64,000 nucleotides of DNA from Glandiceps talaboti (lineage: Eukaryota > Hemichordata > Enteropneusta > Spengelidae), in contig NC_135552.1 in assembly GCF_964340395.1 (NCBI RefSeq), forward strand, positions 1,309,001-1,373,000, written 5' to 3'. Position 1 is the stretch's first letter. The number at the start of each line of letters is the position of its first letter. This document shows, in pieces, positions 1-12,315 of the stretch. The notes beneath the pieces were generated by a model. The model saw only the letters and a program-made list of their open reading frames with translations, did not search any database and had not been told where the DNA came from. Both the position numbers and the translations under genes were made by a program.

Positions 1-1785
1 AGTTAAGTGATAATACATATTACAAGGATAACAACAGTTAAGTGATAATGCACATTACAAGGATAACAACAGTTAAGTGATAATGCACATTACAAGGATA
101 ACAACAGTTAAGTGATAATGCACATTACAAGGATAACAACAGTTAAGTGATAATGCATATTACAAGGATAACAACAGTTAAGTGATAATGCATATTACAA
201 GGATAACGACAGTTAAGTGATAATGCATATTACAAGGATAACAACAGTTAAGTGATAATGCATATTACAAGGATAACAACAGTTAAGTGATAATGCATAT
301 TACAAGGATAACAACAGTTAAGTGATAATGCATATTACAAGGATAACAACAGTTAAGTGATAATGCATATTACAAGGATAACAACAGTTAAGTGATAATG
401 CATACTACAAGGATAACAGTTAAGTGATAATGCATATTACAAGGATAACGACAGTTAAGTGATAATGCATACTACAAGGATAACGACAGTTAAGTGATAA
501 TGCATACTACAAGGATAACAACAGTTAAGTGATAATGCATATTACAAGGATAACAACAGTTAAGTGATAATGCATACTACAAGGATAACAACAGTTAAGT
601 GATAATGCATATTACAAGGATAACAACAGTTAAGTGATAATGCATACTACAAGGATAACAACAGTTAAGTGATAATGCATACTACAAGGATAACAACAGT
701 TAAGTGATAATGCACATTACAAGGATAACAACAGTTAAGTGATAATGCATATTACAAGGATAACAACAGTTAAGTGATAATGCACATTACAAGGATAACA
801 ACAGTTAAGTGATAATGCACATTACAAGGATAACAACAGTTAAGTGATAATGCATATTACAAGGATAACAACAGTTAAGTGATAATGCATATTACAAGGA
901 TAACGACAGTTAAGTGATAATGCATACTACAAGGATAACAACAGTTAAGTGACAATGCATACTACAAGGATAACAACAGTTAAGTGATAATGCATATTAC
1001 AAGGATAACAACAGTTAAGTGATAATGCACATTACAAGGATAACAACAGTTAAGTGATAATGCACATTACAAGGATAACAACAGTTAAGTGATAATGCAT
1101 ATTACAAGGATAACAACAGTTAAGTGATAATGCATATTACAAGGATAACAACAGTTAAGTGATAATGCATATTACAAGGATAACAACAGTTAAGTGATAA
1201 TGCATATTACAAGGATAACAACAGTTAAGTGATAATGCATATTACAAGGATAACAACAGTTAAGTGATAATGCATATTACAAGGATAACAACAGTTAAGT
1301 GATAATGCATATTACAAGGATAACAACAGTTAAGTGATAATGCATATTACAAGGATAACAACAGTTAAGTGATAATACATATTACAAGGATAACAACAGT
1401 TAAGTGATAATACATATTACAAGGATAACAACAGTTAAGTGATAATGCATATTACAAGGATAACAACAGTTAAGTGATAATACATATTACAAGGATAACA
1501 ACAGTTAAGTGATAATACACATTACAAGGATAACAACAGTTAAGTGATAATGCATATTACAAGGATAACAACAGTTAAGTGATAATGCATATTACAAGGA
1601 TAACAACAGTTAAGTGATAATGCATATTACAAGGATAACAACAGTTAAGTGATAATGCATACTACAAGGATAACAACAGTTAAGTGATAATGCATATTAC
1701 AAGGATAACAACAGTTAAGTGATGATGCATACTACAAGGATAACAACAGTTAAGTGATAATGCATATTACAAGGATAACAACAGA
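1..1785. repeat. 35-bp minisatellite array (about 51 copies)
   Basis: Head-to-tail copies of a 35-bp unit containing AGTTAAGTGATAATGCATA followed by TTACAAGGATAACAAC. Spacing is constant at 35 bp, apart from one 32-bp copy near 410-420. Variation is limited to a few positions (GCATAT, GCACAT, GCATAC, ACATAT; AACAAC or AACGAC). The array runs off the left edge. The unit resembles part of the ~115-bp interspersed repeat that follows it ('ATATTGCAAAGATAACAACAG... AAGTGAAT'), so it probably arose by amplification of a deleted copy. No coding potential. Confidence 0.97.
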
Positions 1786-2010
1786 GACAGAGGGGTAAGT
1801 GAATGAAGAATAAGAATATGTATGCCAGTATGCCTAGCAACAAGACCACACCCATAGCAATATCCAAATGGTTGTGTATATTGCAAAGATGAAAAGTGGG
1901 AAGGGTAGGCAAGTTAATAAAGATTCAAAAAATGTATTTAAATATGCCTAGCAACAAGACCACGCCCATAGCAATAGCCAAATGATGGTGTAAAACAGAA
2001 CTGCATAGTG
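1786..2010 (+). repeat. Interspersed ~115-bp repeat, two units
   Basis: Two imperfect units with the core CCTAGCAACAAGACCAC, then CCCATAGCAA, a spacer with CAAATG, TATTGCAAAGAT, and an AAGTGAAT/ATTCAAAAAATGTATG stretch. The same family recurs at 4.0-4.8, 8.1-8.45, 14.1-14.65 (inverted) and 62.5-63.15 kb. This is the copy bordering the 35-bp minisatellite. Confidence 0.85.
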
Positions 2011-2044
2011 GAAGAGCTGAACAACAAAACCACTTCTAGATGTT

Positions 2045-2700
2045 ACAAAAAAAACAAGGGCGGAGCCCGATGGGGGCTACTACGTTGGGCTCCATCTGTC
2101 TGTCCGTCCGTCCATCCATCCTCCTGTCCATATCCACCTGTATCTCCAATATGCATGCACCAATTTCAGCCAAACCTGGTACAATTGTCATGTTATAGAG
2201 GACATATGCACATCACTTTGTTTTGCAACCCTCACAACAACAGCGAGATGGTGGCCATATTTGTCGTAAATAATCACACTTTGCCCAATAACTCTTGAAG
2301 TTTAAGAGACCTCATTCAAGTGTTCATGTTATCAATTATGAGCTTTTTAATGGCACATTGACTTTTGACCTTGACCTCCATCTTCAAGGTCAATAGCCAT
2401 ATTGTTGTCAGAGTGTGTATGGATATCTCTGATATGCATGGACTGATTTCAACCAAACCTTGTACAAATGTCAGATGCTATAGTCAGCATATACACATCA
2501 CTTCATTTCACAACTCCCACGATATAGGCAAAATGGCAGCCATATGTGTCATAAATATTCACATATTGGCCGATGACGCTTAACAGATAGAGATCCTATT
2601 CAAGTGCCTTCACCTTGGTTATAAATGATGAGCTTTCTAATGACACACTGACTTTTGACCTTGACCTTCATCTTCCGGGTCAAATAGCTATGTCTTCCTA
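2045..2700 (+). repeat. Two diverged ~300-bp dispersed-repeat units
   Basis: Starts with a GC-rich block (GGGCGGAGCCCGATGGGGGC) and TCTGTCTGTCCGTCCGTCC. Two copies follow of a block with 'ATATGCATG..C.ATTTCA.CCAAACCT', 'ACATCACTT', 'ATGG..GCCATATTTGTC' and 'TTGACCTTGACCT.CATCTTC'. Short ORFs here are by-products of the repeat. A related type of unit with GCCATATTGGACCGTA lies at 37.05-37.48 kb. No gene is seen. Confidence 0.75.
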
Positions 2701-3176
2701 TTTTGAAATCATTAAGATAATATAAATATTAATGCTAATGTGCCTGAAATTGTGAAGGATGTACACATATTAATAAGAAATGAACAACCCTTTTAGGTGT
2801 TGTCAGTGAATCTTTTTGATTGCCTTAAAGGCCATGCCATAGTTGTTGTCCTTTTTGTACTGACAGCCTGCAACATAATGTACAAACTAAAGAACTTGTA
2901 GTCATTACAAGAAATACTTTTTTGGGGCTATGTCTTCCATGAAGAATTGTTTTAAACCATGTCACCACTCAGTCTCATAGAAGTGAATTACTGTATTGTT
3001 CTCTGTGTTTTACTTGATTAAGCAATACTTTGTGATCACGTGTATTTTTCATCAGCTTAACATGCAGAAGTATTTTCCATATAGTTAAATTATCTTACCC
3101 ACAGCTTATATATCAAAAACTTCATAATCAATCGATGATGACTCAAAGCATTGTATCAAAAATGTAGGAAGACACC

Positions 3177-3180
<4 letters not shown>
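2700..3180. other. AT-rich stretch, no gene seen
   Basis: No protein-like ORF, RNA gene or repeat was recognised here. It ends at the GT microsatellite. Confidence 0.5.
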
Positions 3181-3210
<30 letters not shown>

Positions 3211-3223
3211 TGGGGGGGGGGGG
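3178..3223 (+). repeat. (GT)n followed by a G run
   Basis: About 15 GT dinucleotides followed by TGG and an 11-G run. Same composition as the loci at 7.8 and 9.4 kb. Confidence 0.95.
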
Positions 3224-3289
3224 TTACTCCCACTTATTGGGTATACATACATGTGCTGCCCCTTGGGGTGGATTTTTTCAACCTTTGGT

Positions 3290-3400
3290 CTAAAATGGGT
3301 ACTGTATTTTTAGAGATAAGTAATCTAAAATGGGTACTGTATTTTTAGAGATAAGAAATCTAAAATGGGTACTGTATTTTTAGAGATAAGTAATCTAAAA
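3290..3400 (+). repeat. 35-bp tandem repeat, three copies
   Basis: Three near-identical 35-bp units starting CTAAAATGGGTACTGTA at 3290, 3325 and 3360. They sit inside a longer region (to about 3650) with scattered 'GTCTAAAATGGGGTC' motifs. Noncoding. Confidence 0.9.
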
Positions 3401-4009
3401 TGGGGTCCATTTTACACAATTTTCGATTTTCTTTGGTCTAAAATGAGGTCCTGGAAGAAGAACCACATAATAAATTCTTGACTAGTTTGAAATTTTCGGG
3501 ATTTTCCCTTGGAATTTCCTCCCGCTAATTCACTGGTTGAAATTTTCATATCGGTGATTATGTCTACAATGGGGTCTTCTAAAAATTTAAATGGTCTCAA
3601 ATGGGGTATTGGATTTTGGTCAAAATAGGTCTAAAATGGGGTCTGGGATTGACAGCATTACACACATAACACACCGTTAGGTAAAAATTGAAATTATATC
3701 TTTGTAATTACACTTATTTTTTCTGTACATTGTACTCTTTAGCTTTAACCAACACAGATCATACTCACAAGGTGGTTTACAATATTACATTATTACATAT
3801 TAAAAATTATACATTCTATACAAATTTTACCTTCCATAAGGAAGGTTTTATATGTCTGTCTGTCTATCACCATTTCTAATAAATGACTGGCTCAATCCAA
3901 ACGAAATTTAATGCACGTGTTCTTTAAGGTAATGGCAAGAACTGATTAAGTTTTGGTAAACTTTCCATGCATATCAATGGCAATTTACATAATTAATGGT
4001 AATTTATAT

Positions 4010-4800
4010 CCCTAGCAACCATGACCACGTCAATAGCAACAGTCAAACGGTGGTGTACTTTTAAAAGATAACAACAGGGATTATTAGACAAGTGACCAAA
4101 CATTCAAAAAGTGAATGCAAATGTGCCTGGCAACAAGACAAGCCCATGGCAACAGCGAAATGGTCACATATATTGGCAAAGATAACACCAGTTATTAATA
4201 GACAAGTAAATAACAATTCAAAATAGGTATGTAAATGTGCCTAGCAACAAGTCCACACCCATAGCAACAGCCAAATAAATCTTGCAAAGATAACAAGGGA
4301 TTAATAGACAAATGAATAAACATTAAAAAATTGTATGAAAATATGCCGAGCAACAAGACCACACCCATACCAACAGCCAAATGATGACGTATATTGCAAA
4401 GATAACAGGGATTAATAGACAAATGACTAAAACATTCAAAATATGTATGCGAATGTACCTAGCAACAAGACCACGCCAATAGCAACAGCCAAATGATCAC
4501 ATATATAGCAAAGATAACATTAGGGATTCATAGACAAGTGAATAAACATTCAAAAAATGTATGCAAATGTGCCTAGCAAAAAGACCACGCCCTTAGCAAC
4601 AGCCAAATGATCACATATACATGCATTGCAAAGATAATATCAGGAATTCATACACAAATGAACAAAAACACACAAATGTATGCAAATATATCTAACAACA
4701 TGACCAAGCCCATAGCAACAGCCAAATGATAGCATATATCGTAAAGATAGCAACATGGTTGGATAGGCAACTGGATAGTCATTCAGCAAATGAACACCTA
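4010..4800 (+). repeat. Interspersed ~115-bp repeat, about 7 tandem units
   Basis: Repeated units of 'CCTAGCAACAAGACCACGCC', 'CATAGCAACAGCCAAATGAT', 'TATTGCAAAGATAACA', 'GGGATTAATAGACAA', 'AACATTCAAAAAATGTATGC'. Units are diverged and head-to-tail. The last one ends in a tail (CATGGTTGGATAGGCAACTG) that reappears in the 8.1-8.45 kb copy, so the two blocks share a larger ancestral unit. Confidence 0.9.
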
Positions 4801-7640
4801 TTGTTAGCATGGACTAGCATATGAATAAACATTTTTAAAAACTGTACAGTTGTACTACAACACCATTGGCGGTATTTTTTTCTATAGTCATTTAAAGCAC
4901 ACACGAATTCATCTTTTTTCTGAAATTTGAGATGTCAGTTGAGGTTTACGTTTTTACAGTGTCTAAAATGGTGGATTCTAGTGAAAGTTACTGAAGTTGA
5001 AAATACGCCAAACTCAACTTTTGCAGAAGCAGATATGCACAATTGTGTCAACTGGAGTTCTGAAGCTACATTATATTTAGTGATTGATATATATATATAT
5101 TAACTCGTGATTATGTAATATCATGCCTGATAGTGCAGAATTTTTCTTTTCAACAAGGCTTGAAGGAACAACAATCTTTAAAGTTTGCCCTTAAGGAAGG
5201 CATTCAGTTTACATCTGGTTATTTCTGTATTAGTCATATGTGTTACAAAAATGCTACTTATCCAAGAACCTTTTTGATTTAGATGATCTTAGACTTGTTA
5301 CCTGTTACTTCCTATGATATAATAATAAACAACAACAGTCTGCTTAAATCTTGCATTGTTCATTTATTGATCATTTCATTCTTTTACATTCTGTTATTAG
5401 TGATGTTATTAGTTATGTCTGTCTGTGTGTCTATATATCTATTCATATCACTGTTTGCTCAAAAAAAGCTTGTTCAGTTCAAATGAAATTATGTACACAT
5501 ATTATGTAGGATAAGTTAAAGATAGGTTTGTACATCCGACATTTATAACAACAACAATTTGCAATAAAAATTGCCGACATTTTAAATAAATTTCAGGGGG
5601 GAAATAAATGTAAGAAAATTGTCGACATTTGTAATAACACATGGCATTAAGAAGGGACCTTCCTTCCACACTGAAATATGAGTTATCTAAATAAAGTAAT
5701 CCAATAATGCAAAATCATCACGTCAAGCGAAAGTAGATTCAATAAGCATTAATTAAAATAATGAATATACTAATTAATTGAATAATTAACCAAGTTATCA
5801 ATTTTTCAATCAATCATATGTATGTAGGTACGGAAGCGCAATAATTATTGAACAAACCAATTAACGAACAAACGAATGGGTGAATGAATGAAAGAACGAA
5901 CGAACGAATTCATTTAAAACGTTATCATTTCCGTCAGAAGTTTTCGTACCATAGTCGACAATAATATGTGGTTGTATTCGTAGGCAAGAATTTTCACGTC
6001 ATAGGACACATTATAAAGTAACAACTTCAATGTACGATATTGGCGAAATTCGAGGCCAGAAAACGATTACCACTAAACCAATACCTCCAACCCACAATAT
6101 CGATGTGACGAGGGACAGGATTTCATGGAATCTTTTTTCTCTCCAAACCCCAATCAATCCCAACCCACAGGAAGAAATCGCTTGGTAGCCTGAAGTACAA
6201 TATTCGCAGATAGGATATCTCGAAACATAAATATAAACCAGTGAAATCGGCTTTCTCTGATGTCGACCTGCAACGACATCGAACAATTTTAACCAAACTA
6301 ATCCAACTAATTTAAGTGACCACGAGACCTCCGCATAAAGTTGTCGAACATGAAAAGCAAAAGTCAGACAGAAAATGTCTTGTCTAAACATTACTCAATA
6401 TTTTTCTAAGAGTTAAAGTCATGTAGACAAAAATAGCATAATACGAAAAATTAAATAGTCCAGAGTTAACATAATAGTTCAGTGTTCGTAGTATAGTACA
6501 AGCTCTGTCATTGGATTTATTTAATACTTTCCTTAAATGCAATTGTTTTCTCTTCTCATGGTTTCTTAATTACTTGGCTAACTGTTGAGTTTCAGAATTG
6601 CAGCTTCGTCGGGCATGTTGTTCCAAAGTTGGTATTTTGAACACTTTCATCATGGTTACAAATCCTCCTCGTCGGTCATATTTCTAGACTGGGAAAGTTC
6701 TTTCCCCTTGATATCTTGGGTAATTTCTCATCAGTGGAATCGTGAAGAAGTTCCCTCAGGGAAATCAGCCTTTTTTAACGGGGAACTCATTAGCTTTTCT
6801 TCAGGGAAAGTCACTTAGCAAGCAAGAGGCTGGCCAGTACCAATTGACCACGTCGACAACGGTTCGGATCTCCACCATATCTAATCTTTTGGATGTTACA
6901 AATAGTGGGGTGTACTGAAGCACCTTGTAGACCGAATATTGAGCATAACAATGTGACTTTCTTTCTGTAGACAGATAGCGCTGAGATCGGACAATGCGGG
7001 GGACAATGCAAAGCCATGTCCGTCTCTGCCTATCACTCTCTCCAGTCTGTCCCAAAAATACATTAACTACAACATATAAACGCATTCGACTCTTTTGTTC
7101 TAATTACATTAAAACAACATAACGTACATATTTAATTAGCGTCACTACTGAGATGGGCGGACAATCTGCATCACAATAATACATAACGTGTCTAACTATA
7201 ACAGTAGACGCCAGTCACTATACTCCAAGAAGACTCATTGTCGGAAATACTTTTACCCGATGGAAATTATACATTCACGACATTGTTCTGCCTCCCAAGC
7301 TGTCTGCCTCACTAAAGGCTTGTCCCAAGCTGTATAAATGAAAATGAAAATATGACAAGAGTGAATCTGACACTAATGTAATACGTATTATTGAAAGAGA
7401 AACTGACAATTCTGAAAGTAGATTTCATAATAGTGATAGTGTACGAGACGCCGAATGTCAAATAATTGATTTACACATACTATCGTAAGTGACACACATC
7501 TATATGGTGCATCCGCATCCATGAGATCGAGAGTAATTTAGTACCCACATAATGGCAAATGACACACGTCGCGTACGTATGAAAATAAATGACACGCGCA
7601 TAAACGTAAATGGTGCATCATAAAAACAAATGACACACAT
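4800..7640. other. No supported gene; low-complexity AT-rich DNA
   Basis: No recognisable domain. A 126-aa minus-strand frame at 6011-6391 begins with ATG and is hydrophobic near its C-terminus, but it matches no family I recognise and has no splice or promoter support. A short (GAAC)n-like tract lies at about 5870-5910. Confidence 0.5.
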
Positions 7641-7900
7641 ATGGCAAATGATGCACATATGAAAGTAAATCTCACACACACACACACACACACGCACAAC
7701 AACAACATCAACAACAACAACAAACGACGCACGTTTGAATATGAGGGAGTGTTCAGATTTTACTTCGGGGAGGGGGGGGGGGGGCCGGAGGATTTCCAGG
7801 GGGCATCAATTTTTCCCAAGAAAAATTGGGTGTGTGTGTGTGGGGGGGGGGGGCTAAACAAAATTTTTACAGTTTTCTGGGGGGGGGGGTCATGGAAAAA
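7560..7900 (+). repeat. G-run cluster next to (CA)n and 'AAATGACACAC' repeats
   Basis: Degenerate short units (AAATGACACACATATGGC and similar) lead into (CA)n at 7673-7693, an (AAC)n tract, and four or more long G runs between 7768 and 7890 in purine-rich DNA. A related G-rich block at 9395-9530 shares the 'GGGGGCATCAATTTT.CCC' segment. G-quadruplex-competent on the + strand. Noncoding. Confidence 0.85.
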
Positions 7901-8094
7901 TTATTTAATGCAACATAAATCATTCTTGAATTCTGCCACTTCTCAAAGTAACTTGTCCGTGAGGATGTGCAAGACTTGTTTCATCACAATCACTATCAGT
8001 GTTATCATCAGTACATGAATTTTCTGAGCTATCACTATCACAATTGCCTCCATCACTGCCTAGAACATGCATTACAGAAGTTTCACTTTCAGTC

Positions 8095-8460
8095 TCGGAG
8101 TCACAACCAAATAATCACGTATATTGCAAAGATTTCAACAGGAATAGAAAGACAAATGAATAAACATTCAAAAAATGTATGCAAATGTGCCTAGCAACAA
8201 CACCACGCCCATAGCAACAACCAAATGATCACATATATTGCAAAGATAACAATGGGGATTAATAGACAATTGAATAAACATTCAAAAAATGTATGTAAAT
8301 ATATCCAACAACATGACCACGCCCATAGCAACAGCCAAATGATAGCATATATCGTAAAGATAGCAACATGGTTGGATAGGCAACTGGATAGTCATTCAAC
8401 AAATGAACGCTTCTTGTTAGCATGGACTACCATATGGATAAACATTTTTTAAAAAACTGT
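8095..8460 (+). repeat. Interspersed ~115-bp repeat, three units
   Basis: Three units of the 'CCTAGCAACAACACCACGCC / CATAGCAACAACCAAATGAT' family, ending with the same GGTTGGATAGGCAACTGGAT tail and the same 'CATGGACTA.CATATG' segment as the 4.0-4.8 kb block. Confidence 0.9.
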
Positions 8461-8794
8461 ACAGTTGTGCTACAACGCCATTTGTGGTATTTTTTAACTA
8501 TTCTTTCCAACAAATTAAAAATGTTCATATTTACACTTGCATTGTTGACAAGCTGAGCAACACAAACCGGTATTGGAACTAAAGTTGTATTCAATACATA
8601 TCTAAAAAGTAGAACAATTGTGAAGTATTTAAAGTATACCCGCATTGCCCAATGGAAATATATGTCGTTCTTGTCATTGTGCATGAAATGGATACATTAA
8701 TGTATCTTCTTCTTTTTCAGTATAATGATTTACCCTGTAAACGTTTATATACAGAAACCGTATAAGTTATTATGAGTATTTTTTTTAGCACAAC

Positions 8795-8842
8795 TGAACA
8801 AAGGTTCAGAGGTTTAAAGGCTATAGGTATGGTACTGAAGCA

Positions 8843-8885
<43 letters not shown>

Positions 8886-8905
8886 CGACTTAAAGTCAAG
8901 AGATA
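8795..8905 (+). repeat. Dispersed repeat with an internal (TG)n slot
   Basis: AGCACAACTGAACAAAGGTTCAG, 'GCTATAGGTATGG', a (TG)n run of about 18 dinucleotides, then 'AAACGACTTAAAGTCAAGAG'. The same arrangement recurs at 61.86-61.95 kb, and partly at 59.13-59.2 kb with (TCTG)n. It looks like a dispersed element carrying a microsatellite at a fixed place. Confidence 0.75.
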
Positions 8906-9111
8906 TTTTCATTTTCCCTTCCTTCCTTCATATCAATACATTTCATACAGTTGTGTAGAACAATTGGTGCTATTTTTAAGTTTTATACATAGACACTTTT
9001 AAATTTTTTTTATGAGTATTAAGTTTTCGAAGTATTCATTGGTAGAGAAGGATCGGCGCTTTACAATACAGTGTTCTTGTTCATTGTGAGGTTTGTACTC
9101 TTTTGTAATTG

Positions 9112-9186
9112 TATGCATACATACATACATACATACATACATACATACATACATACGTACGTACGTACGTACGTACGTACGTACGT

Positions 9187-9223
<37 letters not shown>

Positions 9224-9345
9224 TACATACATACATACATACATACATACATAAACACACATACACACATACATACATACATACATACATACATACATAC
9301 ATACATACATACATACATACATACATACATGTACATTGTGTATGT
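9112..9345. repeat. Compound tetranucleotide microsatellite (CATA)n/(CGTA)n
   Basis: CATA repeats, about ten CGTA repeats, CATA, (CA)n, CATA, a short interruption with AAACACACATACAC, and a final CATA block. (GT)n follows at 9350-9380. Long reading frames on both strands (YVCM, YIHT repeats) come only from the 4-bp period. Confidence 0.98.
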
Positions 9346-9346
9346 A

Positions 9347-9382
<36 letters not shown>

Positions 9383-9394
9383 GTCTATGGGGGG

Positions 9395-10010
9395 GGGCTA
9401 TGGAAAATAATCAAGAACTTGCAGGGGGGGGGGCATCAATTTTCCCCAAGCTGTTGTAGGGGTGGGGGTCCATGAAAAATACACAAGGAAAAGGGAAAAT
9501 CCTCCGGGGTCCCCCTGGACACTCCCTAAATGAGGCATAAGGCAAATGACTCACTATGGAAATGACGCACATATAAAGGTAAATAATGTATGAGAGTAAG
9601 GTGAAATTTACACGCTTATCAGATGTGGTGAGACATTTACACACTAACGTTTTTGTACACATAATACAATATTCATCTGTGAGGGCGCTAGTCATGTTGT
9701 GGAAATTTGCAAATACTTTACTAGGCTAGGCGAAAATTACGTGTTACCAGAAGACGAGAAATTTACACACCACCGTATGTGTACAAATGATAAATATATT
9801 CATCTATGAGGGTGCTAGTCGCCAAATGTAAAATATCTGTTTTACACGTGATAAGCGACACATATAACGTTAATGATGCATGCATGAGAGTAAATAACAC
9901 CCACATACGGCAAATGATGCATGTATGAAAATAAATGACACGCGCATAAGGTAAATGTTGCATGTATGGAAGTAAATTATCGATGAGATTAGCAGGGGTC
10001 GACATTTACC
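9395..10010 (+). repeat. G-rich block and 'AAATGA.GCACATA' degenerate repeats
   Basis: G runs at 9387-9440 with the 'CATCAATTTTCCCC' segment shared with 7.8 kb, then scattered ~20-bp units such as AAATGACGCACATATAAAGG and AAATGATGCATGTATG. No gene seen. Confidence 0.7.
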
Positions 10011-10435
10011 GAATACAAGTGTACATCTCGAGAATGCTGGAAATGGGGAGGGGGAGGGGTTACGGTATACATGGACGAAAAAACAAACTCTGTAGCCTGC
10101 TAACAATTTCGTGCTGCACTCTTTCCAACCATCAGAATTTCTAAACGCCCCCTCCCCCACATCCCCATTTTTTCCGTGCCCCCCCCCCCTCCCATTTTCT
10201 CCTTTCTAACTAGACATTTTCTAAATCTATGACACAAGATACAATGACATACAATATTGGGGAATGCGTAGTAGTTGAATTATCCTACAACGTTGCTACA
10301 TGCGAAGTGGAAATTTCACAGGTGTAAACTGAATGCCTTCCATTGCCTATGCATGTATATATTCAAAAATATGTGACTGGATTATAGGCTAGGGGAAAGG
10401 CGACGTACCTTCCCACCGACCTATTAATAAATAGA

Positions 10436-10510
10436 TGAATGGATGGATGGATGGATGGATGGATGGATGGATAGATAGACTCGCACGTACGCCCGCCCGC
10501 ACGCGCGTAC

Positions 10511-10544
<34 letters not shown>

Positions 10545-10545
10545 T
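10436..10545 (+). repeat. (GGAT)n and (CA)n microsatellites
   Basis: About seven GGAT units, a short CG-rich interruption (CGCACGTACGCCCGCCCGCA), then (CA)n. Confidence 0.95.
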
Positions 10546-10964
10546 GGCATTACCCCCATCTTGAGGACTCATCTCAATACGTGGTAATTAGAGGACCATC
10601 ATTTCCCTTAGGGGTATAGTCATGAACAGTTAATATGTTATTACTGGGCATACCTAGACTACTATAGGCTATAGAGATTTTGGGAATTCTTGATATTTAA
10701 AGATGTGAATCTGGACTATTACATAGAGGGCTTCAGCTCGAGGACCATATTATGAACAAACAGAGGACCTGAAAAAATTGTCATGTTTTAATATTGGTTG
10801 GGGGACTCTGTGGTGGTATATTTGGTTTAAACATTTATCACATAAATATGAATACACTCTGAAGTTTAACAGTACAAGAACAGAGTTCCTGTGAGTCTAT
10901 ATATTTACATCCACAGAATATGCTATCAGACAGGGGTTGTCATGTGATAAGCACTGTATCCAAA

Positions 10965-12315
10965 GATTTTGGTCACTTGAAATTTGAGGGAGGGACTAGC
11001 ACTCTAAAACTGAGTGGTAGCTGCAAAATCTCTGATTGGTCACTTTAAATTTAAAGGAGGGACTAGCACTCTCAAACTCAGTGGTAGCTGCAAGATCCCT
11101 GATTGGTCATTTGAAATTTAAAGGAGGGACTTGCACTCTCAAACTCAGTGGTAGCTGCAGGATGTCTGGGCTGGTCACTTACAATTTAAGGATGGACTAG
11201 CATTCTCAAGCTCAGTGGTGGCTGCAAGATCTCTGAATGGCCACTTAAAATGTAAAGGAGGGACTATTACTCTCAAACTGGTCACTTGAAATTAAGGGGA
11301 GTATCTAGTACTCTCACACTCTGGTGGATGGTCACTAAACATTTAAGGAAGGGACTGGCACTCTAAAACTCAATGGTGGCTGCAAGATCTCTGGCTGGTC
11401 ACTTGAAATTTGAGGGAGGGACTAGCACTCTAAAACTCAGTGGTAGCTGCAAGATCCCTGATTGGTCATTTGAAATTTAAAGGAGGGACTTGCACTCTCA
11501 AACTCAGGGGAGGCTGTAAAATCTCTGATTGGTCACTTTAAATTTAAAGGAGTGACTAGCACTCTCAAACTCAGTGGTAGCTGCAAGATCTCTGGCTGGT
11601 CACTTGAAAATTAAAGGAGGGACTAGCACTCTCAAATTCAGTGGTAGCTGCAAGATCCCTGATTGGTCATTTGAAATTTAAAGGAGGGACTTGCACTCTC
11701 AAACTCAGGGGTGGCTGTAAAATCTCTGATTGGTCACTTGAAATTTAAAGGAGGGACTAGCACTCTCAAATTCAGTGGTAGCTGCAAGATCCCTGATTGG
11801 TCATTTGAAATTTAAAGGAGGGACTTGCACTCTCAAATTCAGTGGTAGCTGCAAGATGTCTGACTGGTCACTTACAATTTAAGGATGGACTAGCATTCTC
11901 AAGCTCAATGATGGCTGCAAGATCTCTGACTAGCCACTTAAAATGTAAGGGAGGGACTATTACTTCCAAACTGGTCACTTGAAATCAAGGGGAGTATCTA
12001 GTACTCTCACACTCTGGTGGCTGGTCACTAAACATTTAAGGAAGGGACTAGCACTCTAAGACTCAATGGTGGCTGCAAGATCTCTGACTGGTCACTTATA
12101 AAATAAGGAAGGACTAGCACTCTCAAACTCAGGGGTGGCTACAAGATCTCTGACTGGCCACTTATAAAATAAGGAAGGACGAGCACTCTCAAACTCAGTG
12201 GTAGCTGCAAGATCTCTGTCTGGTCACTTGAAATTTAAGTGATAGACCAGCATCCTCCTTCTCAGTTGTGCTACTTGTTATAAGTAGTCACTTAAAATTT
12301 AAGGGGACTAGCACT
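10965..12315 (+). repeat. 67-bp tandem array (about 20 copies)
   Basis: Imperfect units of about 67 bp (starts at about 10971, 11038, 11105) with 'TGGTCACTTGAAATTTAAAG', 'GAGGGACTAGCACTCTCAAA', 'CTCAGTGGTAGCTGCAAGAT', 'CTCTGA'. Several neighbouring variants recur as blocks (for example the short 'TATTACT.TCAAACTGGTCAC' variant at 11265 and again at 11955), which shows duplication of multi-unit blocks. Noncoding. Confidence 0.93.

Noticed and set aside
1-1785. CRISPR-like array because of regular 35-bp spacing
   Set aside because: There are no unique spacers: the whole unit is repeated, in eukaryotic DNA, with no cas-like genes.
6011-6391. 126-aa minus-strand ORF with hydrophobic C-terminus
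   Set aside because: No family or motif recognised, no splice or promoter support, AT-rich surroundings. Kept only as a remark.
8999-9459. Overlapping frames rich in YVCM and YIHT on both strands
   Set aside because: By-product of the CATA/CGTA microsatellite.
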